Source: Clostridia bacterium (lineage in GTDB: Bacteria > Bacillota > Clostridia > Christensenellales > DTU072). From it: DNA of 64,000 nucleotides. A program made the translations under genes and the position numbers. Location of the stretch: assembly GCA_016297005.1 (NCBI GenBank), contig JAEDHK010000004.1:62001-126000 (forward strand), read 5' to 3'. Positions 24,256 to 33,075 of the stretch are shown piece after piece. Each line of letters begins with the position of its first letter. Position 1 is the stretch's first letter. The notes beneath the pieces are model-generated. The model worked only from the letters and a program-made list of their open reading frames with translations, did not search any database and was not told the DNA's origin.

Positions 24256-27200
24256 TTACAATGCCGATAAGAACAAAAGAATCATATTGATTTTTTGATT
24301 CATTGTAAGTTGTCCGCACGAGAAAGTAACCGACGGCGGATTAGACGGGTTCAGCAGCGCCCGCGTTTTATACTTTTCCATCGCCTCGAAAAGGCGTTCC
24401 GACGTCAGGCAGGAACCGTTATAAAACCTGATATCGCATATCTTTTGTCCGATCCTCACTTCTTTGACGCACGCTCTTTGCGCAAGGTTTTTCATAATGG
24501 ATATCTTTATGATGCCTTCCGTATTGGCCGGCGGCCGGCCATAACACTCTTTCAGATGGCGGAAGTACGCCCTGCCTTCTTCCACGCTCGATAACGTTGC
24601 CACCGTTTTATAGAAAGCGACCCGCGACTTCTGGTCGGGAATAAAATCTTCGTCCAGCGCAAAGTTGCCGTCTATGCGCAGGGTCGCTTCTTTTTCCGGA
24701 TCGATAGCCTTGCCCTGCATCTCGTCTATTCCCTCTTTGACCAGCTTTAAATACATCTCGTATCCGACCTTTTCCATCTGCCCGTGCTGTTGTTTGCCGA
24801 GCACGTTGCCGGCGCCTCTGATTTCAAGGTCGCGCATGGCGATACCGAAGCCGCTCCCGAGTTGCGTATTATCCATGACGGCCTCAAGCCTCTTTATGGC
24901 GTTGGACGTCAATATTTTACCTTCGGGAACGGTAAAATAGGCGTATGCAAGAACGTTTCTCCGGCCGACTCTTCCTCGAAGCTGATACATCTGCGACAAG
25001 CCCAACCGATCGGCGTCAAGTACGAAAATGGTATTGGCATTGGGCAAGTCCACGCCGTTTTCGATGATAGTCGTAGAAACGAGCACGCGGGCTTTTCCCT
25101 CGTAAAAATCTCTTATTCGGTCTTCCAGAACGTTTTCGTCCATGCGTCCGTGCGCATAGGTAACGGAGACGTCGCCGAGCAGGTCGCAAACGCGGGCATA
25201 GTATCTTTCTATTCCGTCGACGTGGTTATAGAGGATAAAGACCTGTCCGTCGCGAGCCAGTTCTTTATTGACGGCGTCTTTTAGAAGTTCGTCACTGTAC
25301 TCCGTCACGTACGTCTCAACCGGGATCCGCTCTTTCGGGGGCGTTTCCAGAACGGAAATGTCGCGGATACCGGACAAAGCCATATGAAGGGTTCGCGGAA
25401 TGGGCGTCGCCGACAGACTGAGAATATTGACGGTGTTTCGGAACAGCTTCATCTTTTCTTTTTGTTCCACCCCGAAACGCTGTTCTTCGTCCAGCACAAG
25501 CAATCCCAGATCGTGGAATACTACGTCGTCTCCAAGGAGACGGTGCGTGGCAACCACAACGGAAACATCGCCCGAGGCGATCATTTTTAACGATTTTTTC
25601 TGCTCTGCAGAAGAAACGAATCGGGACAGCAAAGCGATTTTTATTTTATATTTATTGAAACGGGCGCATAGCAGATTATAATGTTGTTGCGCAAGAATGG
25701 TCGTCGGCGCAAGAAAGGCCGCCTGTTTGTTTTCGATTACCGTTTTGAATATGGCGCGAACGGCGACTTCCGTTTTTCCATAGCCCACGTCGCCGCACAA
25801 GAGTCGATCCATGATCCTGCCGCTTTCCATGTCCGCTTTGATATCGCGGATCGCCGCGAGCTGATCATCGGTCTCGGTAAACTCGAAATCGTCTTCCATC
25901 TCCTTTTGCCATACGGTATCCGGTTGATAGACGTGCCCTTCTTTGTTGTGTCTTGCCCGATACAGTTTCAGAAGGTCGAAGGCCATCTCGTGAACGCTCT
26001 CGCGGATACGTTTTTTGACTTTCTCGAACTCCGCGCTACCCAGACGATGGAGCGTCGGCTTGTCGGATCCGGAATACTTTTCCACCGTATTCAATTGCTC
26101 CGCGGGCAAATAGAGCCTGTCTCCGTCGCGATACAGAATGACGTAAAAATCCTTTTCTCCCGATGACGTCGCCACCCTTTGCATTCCTTCGCTGATACCG
26201 ATACCGTATCGTTCGTGCACAACGTAATCGCCCTTTTCCGGAAGCTCGAAAACGACTCTCTTCCGGGCGGCGCTCTTATTGGAAGCGACGGTCTTTCTCG
26301 ATACGTCGTTAACGCCGACGCACATCAGCCTGTCGGCAGGATAAGAAAAACCGTATGCAACCTGTCCCACGATCAAACTTAACAGAGCGTCTTCGGTATT
26401 TTCCTGCACGCCGATGTCGTGCGCGATAAAAGCCTCTCTCAAAGCCGCCTCCGCGCCTTCCGACGCAACGTAAATACGCGTTTTGACGCCGCTGATCGTC
26501 TGCTGGCGGACGCGCTCGAAAAAACCCTCCATATCGTTGTAAAAAGCGGGAAGAGCAAGGGCGTGCAAATGATAAATCTCCTGCGGACGATACATTGCCG
26601 TTCTTCCGGTCAATCGGTCGAAGCCGAGCACCTGGCGCGGAAAGTCGTATAAGGAGCTTGCCGGCCACACGGCCTCGGTATGTACGGACAAAAGCCTGTT
26701 CTTTTGCATCGCCTCCACGCGGGCGCAGAAAGAATTACGTACCAATTTCAATTTATCTTCGATTTGTCTGGAATCGTCCAGAATAATCATTCCGTCCGCG
26801 GGAAGATGATCGTAGATTCTATCGAAATACTCGTCGCAAAAGGGCAAAAAATAGGTGTTGAGCGGCGAAGGCGGATTTTGTAGCAGTCTTTCAATCCCCT
26901 CGTTTAACACTTTGATCGCTTCCGGCTCGGCGCCTTTTTTGGCGCGCGTCGCCGCCAGGGCCACCTTTTTCGCGTTTTCCGCGGAAAGAAACATATCCGT
27001 CGCCGGGTAAAAAACAACCTCTTCTCCGGTGCCCTCGCTCAGCATCGTGTCGGGCGCAAGCACGCGTATCTGTTCCACCTCGCTGTCGAAAAGCATGATC
27101 CTTACCGGCTTATCGCTCCCAACGTCCCAAACGTCTACCGTATCGCCGCGAATGCCGAACGTAGCCCGCTCCGACGCGCCCACGTTTTCGTATCCGGCCG

Positions 27201-27651
27201 ACACCAGTCTTTCGGCAAGTTCGTACGTGTCCAGTTTGTCTCCAACTCTGATTTTTATTATATGGGATTCCAAAAGCTCTTTCTTCGGATACTTTTGTAA
27301 AAGAGAATCAACGGTAACAATCAAAGATAATTTTCCGGCGGAAAGCCCTTCCAGGCAGGATAACCGCTCGTATAAGAGGCCGTAATCGGTAGCCTTACGC
27401 GCGATTAATACATCCTCTCTTTCGGGCAGAAGAGCCACCGCGCCGTCTCCGTATTCGCGTATCCGGTCATAGGCTTTCCGCGCCGCGACAAGATCGGAAA
27501 CGATATAAATAAAAGGCTTCCCGCAGAACGAAGCGACGTGATAGCGAGCGTTTTCACACCCGCAAAAAACACAGACGTTTTTTCCGCTTTCAACGCCCTG
27601 TTTAATATTCGATAATTCTCCGTTCCGCGGAGAAAAAACTTCATCCAACAT
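24256..27651 (-). CDS. mfd: Transcription-repair coupling factor Mfd
   Basis: A 1131-residue SF2 translocase, normal length for Mfd. The N-terminal UvrB-homology region (to about residue 330) is followed by the RNA polymerase-interacting domain (GDYVVHERYGIGISEGMQ near residue 475), the translocase with Walker A GDVGYGKTE near residue 620, DEEQRFGV near 720, and the RecG-like helicase part (GRVGR near 895), then the C-terminal TRCF domain. It removes polymerase stalled at DNA damage and recruits UvrA. Its ATG overlaps the pth stop by one base, so it belongs to the pth-mfd operon typical of Bacillota. Confidence 0.97.
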   Translation of the reverse strand: MLDEVFSPRNGELSNIKQGVESGKNVCVFCGCENARYHVASFCGKPFIYIVSDLVAARKAYDRIREYGDGAVALLPEREDVLIARKATDYGLLYERLSCLEGLSAGKLSLIVTVDSLLQKYPKKELLESHIIKIRVGDKLDTYELAERLVSAGYENVGASERATFGIRGDTVDVWDVGSDKPVRIMLFDSEVEQIRVLAPDTMLSEGTGEEVVFYPATDMFLSAENAKKVALAATRAKKGAEPEAIKVLNEGIERLLQNPPSPLNTYFLPFCDEYFDRIYDHLPADGMIILDDSRQIEDKLKLVRNSFCARVEAMQKNRLLSVHTEAVWPASSLYDFPRQVLGFDRLTGRTAMYRPQEIYHLHALALPAFYNDMEGFFERVRQQTISGVKTRIYVASEGAEAALREAFIAHDIGVQENTEDALLSLIVGQVAYGFSYPADRLMCVGVNDVSRKTVASNKSAARKRVVFELPEKGDYVVHERYGIGISEGMQRVATSSGEKDFYVILYRDGDRLYLPAEQLNTVEKYSGSDKPTLHRLGSAEFEKVKKRIRESVHEMAFDLLKLYRARHNKEGHVYQPDTVWQKEMEDDFEFTETDDQLAAIRDIKADMESGRIMDRLLCGDVGYGKTEVAVRAIFKTVIENKQAAFLAPTTILAQQHYNLLCARFNKYKIKIALLSRFVSSAEQKKSLKMIASGDVSVVVATHRLLGDDVVFHDLGLLVLDEEQRFGVEQKEKMKLFRNTVNILSLSATPIPRTLHMALSGIRDISVLETPPKERIPVETYVTEYSDELLKDAVNKELARDGQVFILYNHVDGIERYYARVCDLLGDVSVTYAHGRMDENVLEDRIRDFYEGKARVLVSTTIIENGVDLPNANTIFVLDADRLGLSQMYQLRGRVGRRNVLAYAYFTVPEGKILTSNAIKRLEAVMDNTQLGSGFGIAMRDLEIRGAGNVLGKQQHGQMEKVGYEMYLKLVKEGIDEMQGKAIDPEKEATLRIDGNFALDEDFIPDQKSRVAFYKTVATLSSVEEGRAYFRHLKECYGRPPANTEGIIKISIMKNLAQRACVKEVRIGQKICDIRFYNGSCLTSERLFEAMEKYKTRALLNPSNPPSVTFSCGQLTMNQKINMILLFLSAL

Positions 27652-28211
27652 TATTTGATATTGTTGCCGTCCCTCATCAATTTTTCTTTATCGCCGTCGC
27701 GGAGATAGCTGTCGATAACGTCGGCCGCTTTCAAGAACACCTCGTCAAAACGAGGTTTATCGGCGGCGGAAATACGACCCAGAACGTAATCTTTGAGATC
27801 GTGTTCGTTTCTGCCGATGCCGATGCGAATCCGCACGAACTGCTCCGTACCCGCCTTTTCCACCACGCTCCTCATTCCGTTATGCGTTCCTGCGCTCCCG
27901 GACAGACGAACGCGTACCGAGTAACGCGGGATGTCTATATCGTCGTACACTACGATCATCTCTTGCGGTTTCATGCCGTACCTGGACAAAAGTCCTTTGA
28001 CCGCCTCGCCGCTGTTATTCATATAAGTCAGCGGTTTGGCAAGCACTACCTTTTGTCCTCCGATCTGCGTAACGCACGTGAGCGCGGAACACTCGATTTT
28101 CGACGGTTTCTTGCCCACTTTTTCCGCCAGAGCGTCAAGCACGCGAAAGCCGCAATTATGAAAGGTATCTTCGTATTCTTTGCCCGGATTTCCCAGTCCC
28201 ACTATTAACAT
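27651..28211 (-). CDS. pth: Peptidyl-tRNA hydrolase
   Basis: A 186-residue Pth. MLIVGLGNPGKEYEDTFHN contains the GLGNPG signature and the catalytic histidine (His18, Asn19 follows); KPLTYMNNSGEAV and YDDIDIP are the other conserved motifs. It frees tRNA from prematurely released peptidyl-tRNA. The ATG at 28211 has AAAGGAG upstream and gives the family N-terminus; the frame continues 15 codons further but without family similarity. It overlaps the end of tadA by 7 bases and the start of mfd by one. Confidence 0.95.
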   Translation of the reverse strand: MLIVGLGNPGKEYEDTFHNCGFRVLDALAEKVGKKPSKIECSALTCVTQIGGQKVVLAKPLTYMNNSGEAVKGLLSRYGMKPQEMIVVYDDIDIPRYSVRVRLSGSAGTHNGMRSVVEKAGTEQFVRIRIGIGRNEHDLKDYVLGRISAADKPRFDEVFLKAADVIDSYLRDGDKEKLMRDGNNIK

Positions 28212-28657
28212 TTGTTTCTCCTTTCTGCGAAAAAGTCTTTCATCAGTTTTTCGCATTCTTCTTTATTTACTCCCGCCTCGTACGGCACGCGATGATTCAT
28301 TCTGCCGTCCGAAACAAGATCGTATAAGCTTCCGCAACATCCTGTTTTGGGTTCCTTTGTTCCGTAAACAAGTTTCCCTACTCTTGCATTTATTATCGCC
28401 CCCGCGCACATAGCGCACGGCTCTACGGTGACGTACAAGGTGCAATCGTAAAGATATTTTGTGCCTAATTTTTTCTGCGCTTTTTTTATTGCCTTTATTT
28501 CCGCATGCGCAAGAGAATCGTTATCCCCGATTTTGGAGTTGCGCGTTCTTACCACGATCTCATCTCCGCGTGCAATAACGCACCCGATCGGAACTTCTCC
28601 TTTTTTATAAGCGATTTTTGCCTGCAATAAGGCCTCTTTCATCATTTTCTCGTGCAA
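28205..28657 (-). CDS. tadA: tRNA-specific adenosine deaminase
   Basis: A 150-residue cytidine/deoxycytidylate deaminase-fold enzyme. His51-Ala-Glu53 and Pro80-Cys81-x2-Cys84 bind zinc and hold the catalytic glutamate, as in TadA, which converts A34 to inosine in tRNA-Arg(ACG). The N-terminal MMKEALLQAKIAYKKGEVPI is typical. The frame overlaps the upstream M14 gene by 53 bases; starting at the internal ATGs at 28645 or 28642 would shorten this overlap. Confidence 0.93.
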   Translation of the reverse strand: MHEKMMKEALLQAKIAYKKGEVPIGCVIARGDEIVVRTRNSKIGDNDSLAHAEIKAIKKAQKKLGTKYLYDCTLYVTVEPCAMCAGAIINARVGKLVYGTKEPKTGCCGSLYDLVSDGRMNHRVPYEAGVNKEECEKLMKDFFAERRNKC

Positions 28658-29378
28658 TTTTTCCTCCGATCTCTTCCAACAGCCGGATGCTGCCTCTGTG
28701 CTTTGCGATCAGTTCTTTCAGTTTGCTCTCCGGACAAGGATGACCCCATTCCGACTTACCGACTTCCACAGTCAGACCGAGTCCTGAAAAGTTTTGGCAG
28801 TACCAGTCTTTCAATCCACCCGCCGAACCGAAGCTCTTTTTTAGCGGATATCCGATCGTCGACGCGTATGCCTCGGCTTCTTTTTTATGGTAGTAATTGT
28901 TCCCGAACCCCCAATAGACTTCTTCTCCGAGGGTGTGATAGCTGACTGCCACCGAGTATTTCTTTTTTCGGATCAGGTCACAGACCGCCTTCGTCTCCGG
29001 CTCGCTCTCGGGATAAGGACCGATATAGTTTTCGGGACCGGGCACGATAACATTATGCTCCCCCGTTCCCCATCCGGCGTCGAAATTCACGTTCAGATCG
29101 ACGCCGAAGGCATTCGCCTTCCATAGCCTCGCGTTACCGCCAAAAGGGATCCTCGGACTTTCCTCCCCGCGCACGATGGCTCTTCCGTCCGGGTTAAGGC
29201 AGGGTATACAATCCGTGTTTTCTCCTTCTTCCTCCCAAAGTGCGTACGTAAGATCGCACGTAATATGCTCTCTCGCGTGGATACCGCCGATAATAAGCAC
29301 GGCGGCGTCCCCTCTTCCCGACCGGAAAAGGGGTATCTCCCGTCCCAAACGGGAATAACCAATAATTGTTTTTTGCAT
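28605..29378 (-). CDS. M14-family zinc carboxypeptidase-like protein, no signal peptide
   Basis: A 257-residue metallopeptidase fold with zinc ligands His34 and Glu37 (GGIHAREH) and His148 (VSYHTLGEE), and Glu205 (TVEVG) at the catalytic position. The substrate-carboxylate motif, usually DLNRNF, reads DLNVNF (95-100), so the arginine that holds the peptide C-terminus is replaced by valine. That suggests a changed substrate, perhaps a cell-wall-derived gamma-D-Glu-diaminopimelate peptide or an amide. The absence of a signal peptide suggests a cytoplasmic role such as muropeptide recycling. It lies 24 bases after rlmH and overlaps tadA. Confidence 0.8.
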   Translation of the reverse strand: MQKTIIGYSRLGREIPLFRSGRGDAAVLIIGGIHAREHITCDLTYALWEEEGENTDCIPCLNPDGRAIVRGEESPRIPFGGNARLWKANAFGVDLNVNFDAGWGTGEHNVIVPGPENYIGPYPESEPETKAVCDLIRKKKYSVAVSYHTLGEEVYWGFGNNYYHKKEAEAYASTIGYPLKKSFGSAGGLKDWYCQNFSGLGLTVEVGKSEWGHPCPESKLKELIAKHRGSIRLLEEIGGKIARENDERGLIAGKNRL

Positions 29379-29402
29379 ACTTTACCTTATGTAAAAAACC
29401 TA

Positions 29403-29843
29403 TTATTTGTGATAGGGGGTGTGATGAAGGATAGTAAAGGCGCGGTATATCTGTTCACACAGAATAACGCGCATCATACGGTGCGGAAAAGTCACTCTTC
29501 CGAAAGAAATTTTTTCTTCGGCAAGACTTTTTACTTCCGCGCTGAGTCCTTCGCTTCCTCCTATCAAAAAAGTGAGCTCGCTCTTGCCCGCGCTTGCTTT
29601 TTTATCGATCAGATCGGCCAAGTCTTCCGAAGAAATCAGTTTTCCTTGCACGTCGCACGCGACGACGCACCCGGATAACTTTTTTCTGATCTCAACGCCC
29701 TCGGACTCGGGCGATCTGCCGTCGGGAATCTCTATTACCCGACATTCGCAGTATTTATCTAACCACTTCGTATATTCTTTTACGGCCTCTTCCCAAAACT
29801 TTTCTTTCAGTCTGCCGACGGCGACGATATTGATCTTTATCAT
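29403..29843 (-). CDS. rlmH: 23S rRNA pseudouridine(1915) N3-methyltransferase
   Basis: A 146-residue SPOUT-class methyltransferase, slightly shorter than the usual 155-159. LIGGSEGLS is the SAM-binding loop, and the C-terminal PHRMMRVILCEQIYRAFTI...PYHK is the RlmH signature. It methylates pseudouridine 1915 in helix 69 of 23S rRNA. It follows CPBP protease 1 without a gap. In many Bacillota walJ (yycJ) and rlmH lie close together, as here. Confidence 0.95.
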   Translation of the reverse strand: MIKINIVAVGRLKEKFWEEAVKEYTKWLDKYCECRVIEIPDGRSPESEGVEIRKKLSGCVVACDVQGKLISSEDLADLIDKKASAGKSELTFLIGGSEGLSAEVKSLAEEKISFGRVTFPHRMMRVILCEQIYRAFTILHHTPYHK

Positions 29844-30863
29844 TTATCTGCCGACTCCCCATGCAAAAGAAATGATTGTAGATACGATCATCACAATCGC
29901 CGCGCCGTACAGAGGGGCGTATTCGTACCATTTAACGCCCGCTTTGAACGTTTCGCGTACGATCGTAAGGTCGCCGAATATATCGTCGACGTATTGCGTT
30001 TTGTTCGGATAATAGTATTCGTCTTCTTTCTCTTTACGTACTTCTTCCGATTGAGAAAATTTATTGACCAACCACAATAATACGACGAGCGCAACGCAAA
30101 GAATGGCGACGTAAATAAACAGCGCGAAGATGTTTTTGAAAAACACCGAATAGACACTTTCGCGGAAGCCGTAAAAAATACCCGTTCCTTGCGATGAAAA
30201 ATCAGACAAAACGGAAACGGCATTATTAACGAAATGAATGATCATTCCGGGCACAACGCTACGCGTTTTTATGATCAGATAGGAAAATACCAGTCCGAAA
30301 GCAAAAGCATATCCGGTCTGTTCGATAAACTGATGACCGAATCCGAATAAAAGCGCCATCAAAACGATTTTTAGTCTGTCGTCCTCCACTTCCGAAAACA
30401 TCTGCATTCCGAGTCCGCGATAATTGATCTCCTCGAATATCGCCGGCAGGATCGCAGTTGTCAATAATTGCATAAAGAGCAGAAGCCAAGCCATATCGCC
30501 GAGCGGATAAACGGTCCCGACGCCATTCGCCGGCGTATAACCGAGCATACGTAAAATCATAACCCAGATGCTTGACAATGCCGGCACGATAAAGCTGGCC
30601 AGTATTCCGATGCAGACTGCAAAAACGTAAATGATGGGACGGATTTTCCTTTTTAAATAAAAGCCCTCGAACGGATCCTCTTTGACCCAGAAACGATACA
30701 TTAAGAACGGGATACAACCCATTCCGATCGCCTGAACGATAAAAGAAAACAACCAGTCTTCCCAATAATCCCCGATATTAACGTACGACAAAAGAATGCG
30801 TGAAAGCGTCAGCCACACCGTCGTCAAAAAAAAGATCATGCTCGTTTTAAACGTTTTCGACAT
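29844..30863 (-). CDS. CPBP-family intramembrane metalloprotease 1
   Basis: A 339-residue polytopic protein with the CPBP/Rce1-like motifs in order: EEINYRG (Glu144, Glu145), FGFGHQF (His177) and IHFVNNA (Asn213/214). These form the intramembrane active site. Bacterial members include bacteriocin-immunity and peptide-processing proteins, but most are uncharacterised. After the membrane core there is a charged linker with repeated Glu/Tyr residues and a final C-terminal span. It lies 21 bases after a second CPBP gene, so the two may have arisen by duplication. Confidence 0.85.
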   Translation of the reverse strand: MSKTFKTSMIFFLTTVWLTLSRILLSYVNIGDYWEDWLFSFIVQAIGMGCIPFLMYRFWVKEDPFEGFYLKRKIRPIIYVFAVCIGILASFIVPALSSIWVMILRMLGYTPANGVGTVYPLGDMAWLLLFMQLLTTAILPAIFEEINYRGLGMQMFSEVEDDRLKIVLMALLFGFGHQFIEQTGYAFAFGLVFSYLIIKTRSVVPGMIIHFVNNAVSVLSDFSSQGTGIFYGFRESVYSVFFKNIFALFIYVAILCVALVVLLWLVNKFSQSEEVRKEKEDEYYYPNKTQYVDDIFGDLTIVRETFKAGVKWYEYAPLYGAAIVMIVSTIISFAWGVGR

Positions 30864-30884
30864 ATTATCTCCGTTCGTTTCTCT

Positions 30885-31766
30885 TTAAGAATTGAAACCG
30901 GCCGTTACCGTTATCGTCCACATGACGCCTAAAATAGCCAACAGGATTACGGTATACGCCTCTACTTTCCCGCCGTTTCGTTTAACGGCGTTCGTCTTCT
31001 TCATGGTCAGAGCCAACCCCGTTGCAAGCAGTATCGCTCCGACGGCAAGCGTCACGCCCAGAACGACCGGGCTGTTCCAATCCACCACGCCTTTCGTCCA
31101 CCTTTCCAAAAAGATTGCCAATAAATTGTTCAGAAAGTGTACGATCATCGTAAGCGTGATATTCTTCGTCCTCACGTACAGGAAACACAATACGCTGCCA
31201 AGGAAAAACTGATGAACGGTCTGCGCCAGGTTCAAATGGCTCAAACTGAAAAACAATCCCCCAAGCACGACGATTACCCATTCATTATTCCCTTCCATTC
31301 CTTCGCAAAACATCTTGCGAAACATCATTTCTTCTCCGATTGCCGGCAAGATACATACAATGAGAACCGTTAAGAACCTCTCTCCCGCGTTTCCCAAAGG
31401 AGGCAAAAGAACGGTGCTACTGCTTCCGGACATGGATATTGCTTTTCCCAAATAGTAATTCGGAAGCAACGCAAAGAAAAAGAGCCCGATCGCAATCAAA
31501 ACCGTAAACGCGTACGGAAGAGGCTTAACGTTTTTTAACCGAAAAAATTCCCCCGCAGGCATCTTCCTGATCACGGCGAATACCGTCAACACGCCCAGAT
31601 AGGAAATTTGCGGAACGAGATAGCATCCGTATATATAAGCGGCATCGCCGATCTGTTCTGCACGATAGATCGCTTCGAGTAAAAAGGTCAGCACGAAACA
31701 GACTGTCATTGCGATCAGATAGCAAATAAGAGTATATATTTGCTGAATACTTCCCTTTCTGTTCAT
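30885..31766 (-). CDS. CPBP-family intramembrane metalloprotease 2
   Basis: A 293-residue polytopic protein with GEEMMFRKMF (Glu145, Glu146), FSLSHLN (His177) and IVHFLNN, the three active-site motifs of the CPBP family. I chose the ATG at 31766 because it overlaps the walJ stop in an ATGA arrangement typical of coupled genes; the longer frame runs through the end of walJ. It shares its topology and motif spacing with CPBP 1 next door. Confidence 0.85.
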   Translation of the reverse strand: MNRKGSIQQIYTLICYLIAMTVCFVLTFLLEAIYRAEQIGDAAYIYGCYLVPQISYLGVLTVFAVIRKMPAGEFFRLKNVKPLPYAFTVLIAIGLFFFALLPNYYLGKAISMSGSSSTVLLPPLGNAGERFLTVLIVCILPAIGEEMMFRKMFCEGMEGNNEWVIVVLGGLFFSLSHLNLAQTVHQFFLGSVLCFLYVRTKNITLTMIVHFLNNLLAIFLERWTKGVVDWNSPVVLGVTLAVGAILLATGLALTMKKTNAVKRNGGKVEAYTVILLAILGVMWTITVTAGFNS

Positions 31767-32530
31767 GAAAGCAATACCGTATCCCTTTGCGTTGCCACGC
31801 GCAACGTCACTTCTTTGCCCGCTCCGCATTTTTCGAGATAAGAACGCGTCGTCCAATAGGCAAGTTCGCTTAAATTATTGTTCTCGCTCAAATGCGCCAA
31901 TAAGACCTTTTTGGTTCCGTTTTTCGCAAGATCTACGCACGTCAGAGCGCTTTCTTCGTTGCATAAATGTCCCGTATCGGACAAAATACGTCTTTTCAGG
32001 TACTCCGGATAGGCACCGCGAATCAACATTTCTTTATCGTGATTACTCTCCAATACGACCTTATTACAGCCGAGCGCCATACGCATCATACCTTTACTGA
32101 TATATCCCGTGTCGGTCATATAGCATACCGAGTCGTCTTCGTCCTTTATTGCGAACCCGAGCGGATACGCGGCGTCGTGACTGACTCGGAAAGGCGTTAT
32201 ATCCATGGAACCGAGACGAAAGCCTTTTTCATCCACTTCCATCGTCTGCTTATAGGGCAAGGCGACGATCTTTCCGATTGCGTCCAACGTCTCGGTATGA
32301 CTGTACACCGGAACGACGGCGGCAATTTCCGCAATGGAGCGGATATGGTCGGAATGCTCGTGCGTTACCAGAACGGCGTCAAGTTCGTGCGGCAAGATCC
32401 CTATCTGCGATAACTTTGTCATCGTCGTCCTCGGACTCAACCCGGCGTCGATCAGGACGCTGTTCCTTCCGTTAGTAACCACCATAGAATTCCCCTTGGA
32501 GCCGCTACCCAGGGAATATACTTTCATCAT
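31763..32530 (-). CDS. walJ: MBL-fold hydrolase, WalJ/YycJ-like
   Basis: A 255-residue metallo-beta-lactamase-fold protein. THEHSDH (56-62) is the metal-binding motif, and the N-terminal YSLGSGSKGNSMVV is characteristic of YycJ/WalJ (VicX), thought to act as a 5'-3' exonuclease linked to DNA repair and cell-wall signalling. The gene usually sits behind the walRK two-component genes, but here follows apt by 5 bases, with no walRK in the window. Tandem ATGs mark the start; 32527 is equally likely. Confidence 0.85.
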   Translation of the reverse strand: MMKVYSLGSGSKGNSMVVTNGRNSVLIDAGLSPRTTMTKLSQIGILPHELDAVLVTHEHSDHIRSIAEIAAVVPVYSHTETLDAIGKIVALPYKQTMEVDEKGFRLGSMDITPFRVSHDAAYPLGFAIKDEDDSVCYMTDTGYISKGMMRMALGCNKVVLESNHDKEMLIRGAYPEYLKRRILSDTGHLCNEESALTCVDLAKNGTKKVLLAHLSENNNLSELAYWTTRSYLEKCGAGKEVTLRVATQRDTVLLS

Positions 32531-32535
32531 ATCTC

Positions 32536-33075
32536 TTACAGCAGCGGTATCGTTCCTAAATACGTAACGTCCGTTCGGTCTTTTGCGGCGCCTTCCGCCA
32601 GAACAAAAGCCTTGCAGACGATTTCGCCTCCGGCGATCTCCACCAACTTTTCCAAAGAGGCAAGGCTGCCGCCCGTCGAAATAACGTCGTCAACGATCGC
32701 CACTCTCTTTCCTTTGATCAGCTTCTCGTCGTGAGCGGAAAGATACAGCGTTTGTTGTCCGGCCGTGGTAATGGATTGCGTTACCGTAGAAATACCGTCC
32801 TGCATGTACAGTTTTTTGCTCTTACGGGCAACGGCATAAAATTCATGGCCTAATTCTCTCGCAACAACGTGCGACAATTGAAGGCCCTTGCTCTCGGCCG
32901 TCAAAACGACGTCCGGCTTCCTGTCCTTTATACGTTCGGCTATCTTTTTACCGCAATACTCGGTCAGTTCTTGCGCGCCGTGTAAGTTAAAAAATGCGAT
33001 AGAGAGGTTTTCTCCGATCTGATATACGGGCAATTCGACTTTTTTACCCACAATATCTACCGTATGTGTTCTCAT
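32536..33075 (-). CDS. Purine phosphoribosyltransferase, apt-like
   Basis: A 179-residue type I phosphoribosyltransferase. VAIVDDVISTGGS (125-137) is the PRPP-binding motif, and VLTAESKGLQLSHVVARELG resembles the adenine/xanthine phosphoribosyltransferase group (Apt, Xpt, PurR effector domain). It probably salvages a purine base; which one cannot be told. Its ATG directly follows the TAA of the giant LRR gene, with GGAGG inside the end of that gene, so the two are translated from one mRNA. Confidence 0.85.
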   Translation of the reverse strand: MRTHTVDIVGKKVELPVYQIGENLSIAFFNLHGAQELTEYCGKKIAERIKDRKPDVVLTAESKGLQLSHVVARELGHEFYAVARKSKKLYMQDGISTVTQSITTAGQQTLYLSAHDEKLIKGKRVAIVDDVISTGGSLASLEKLVEIAGGEIVCKAFVLAEGAAKDRTDVTYLGTIPLL

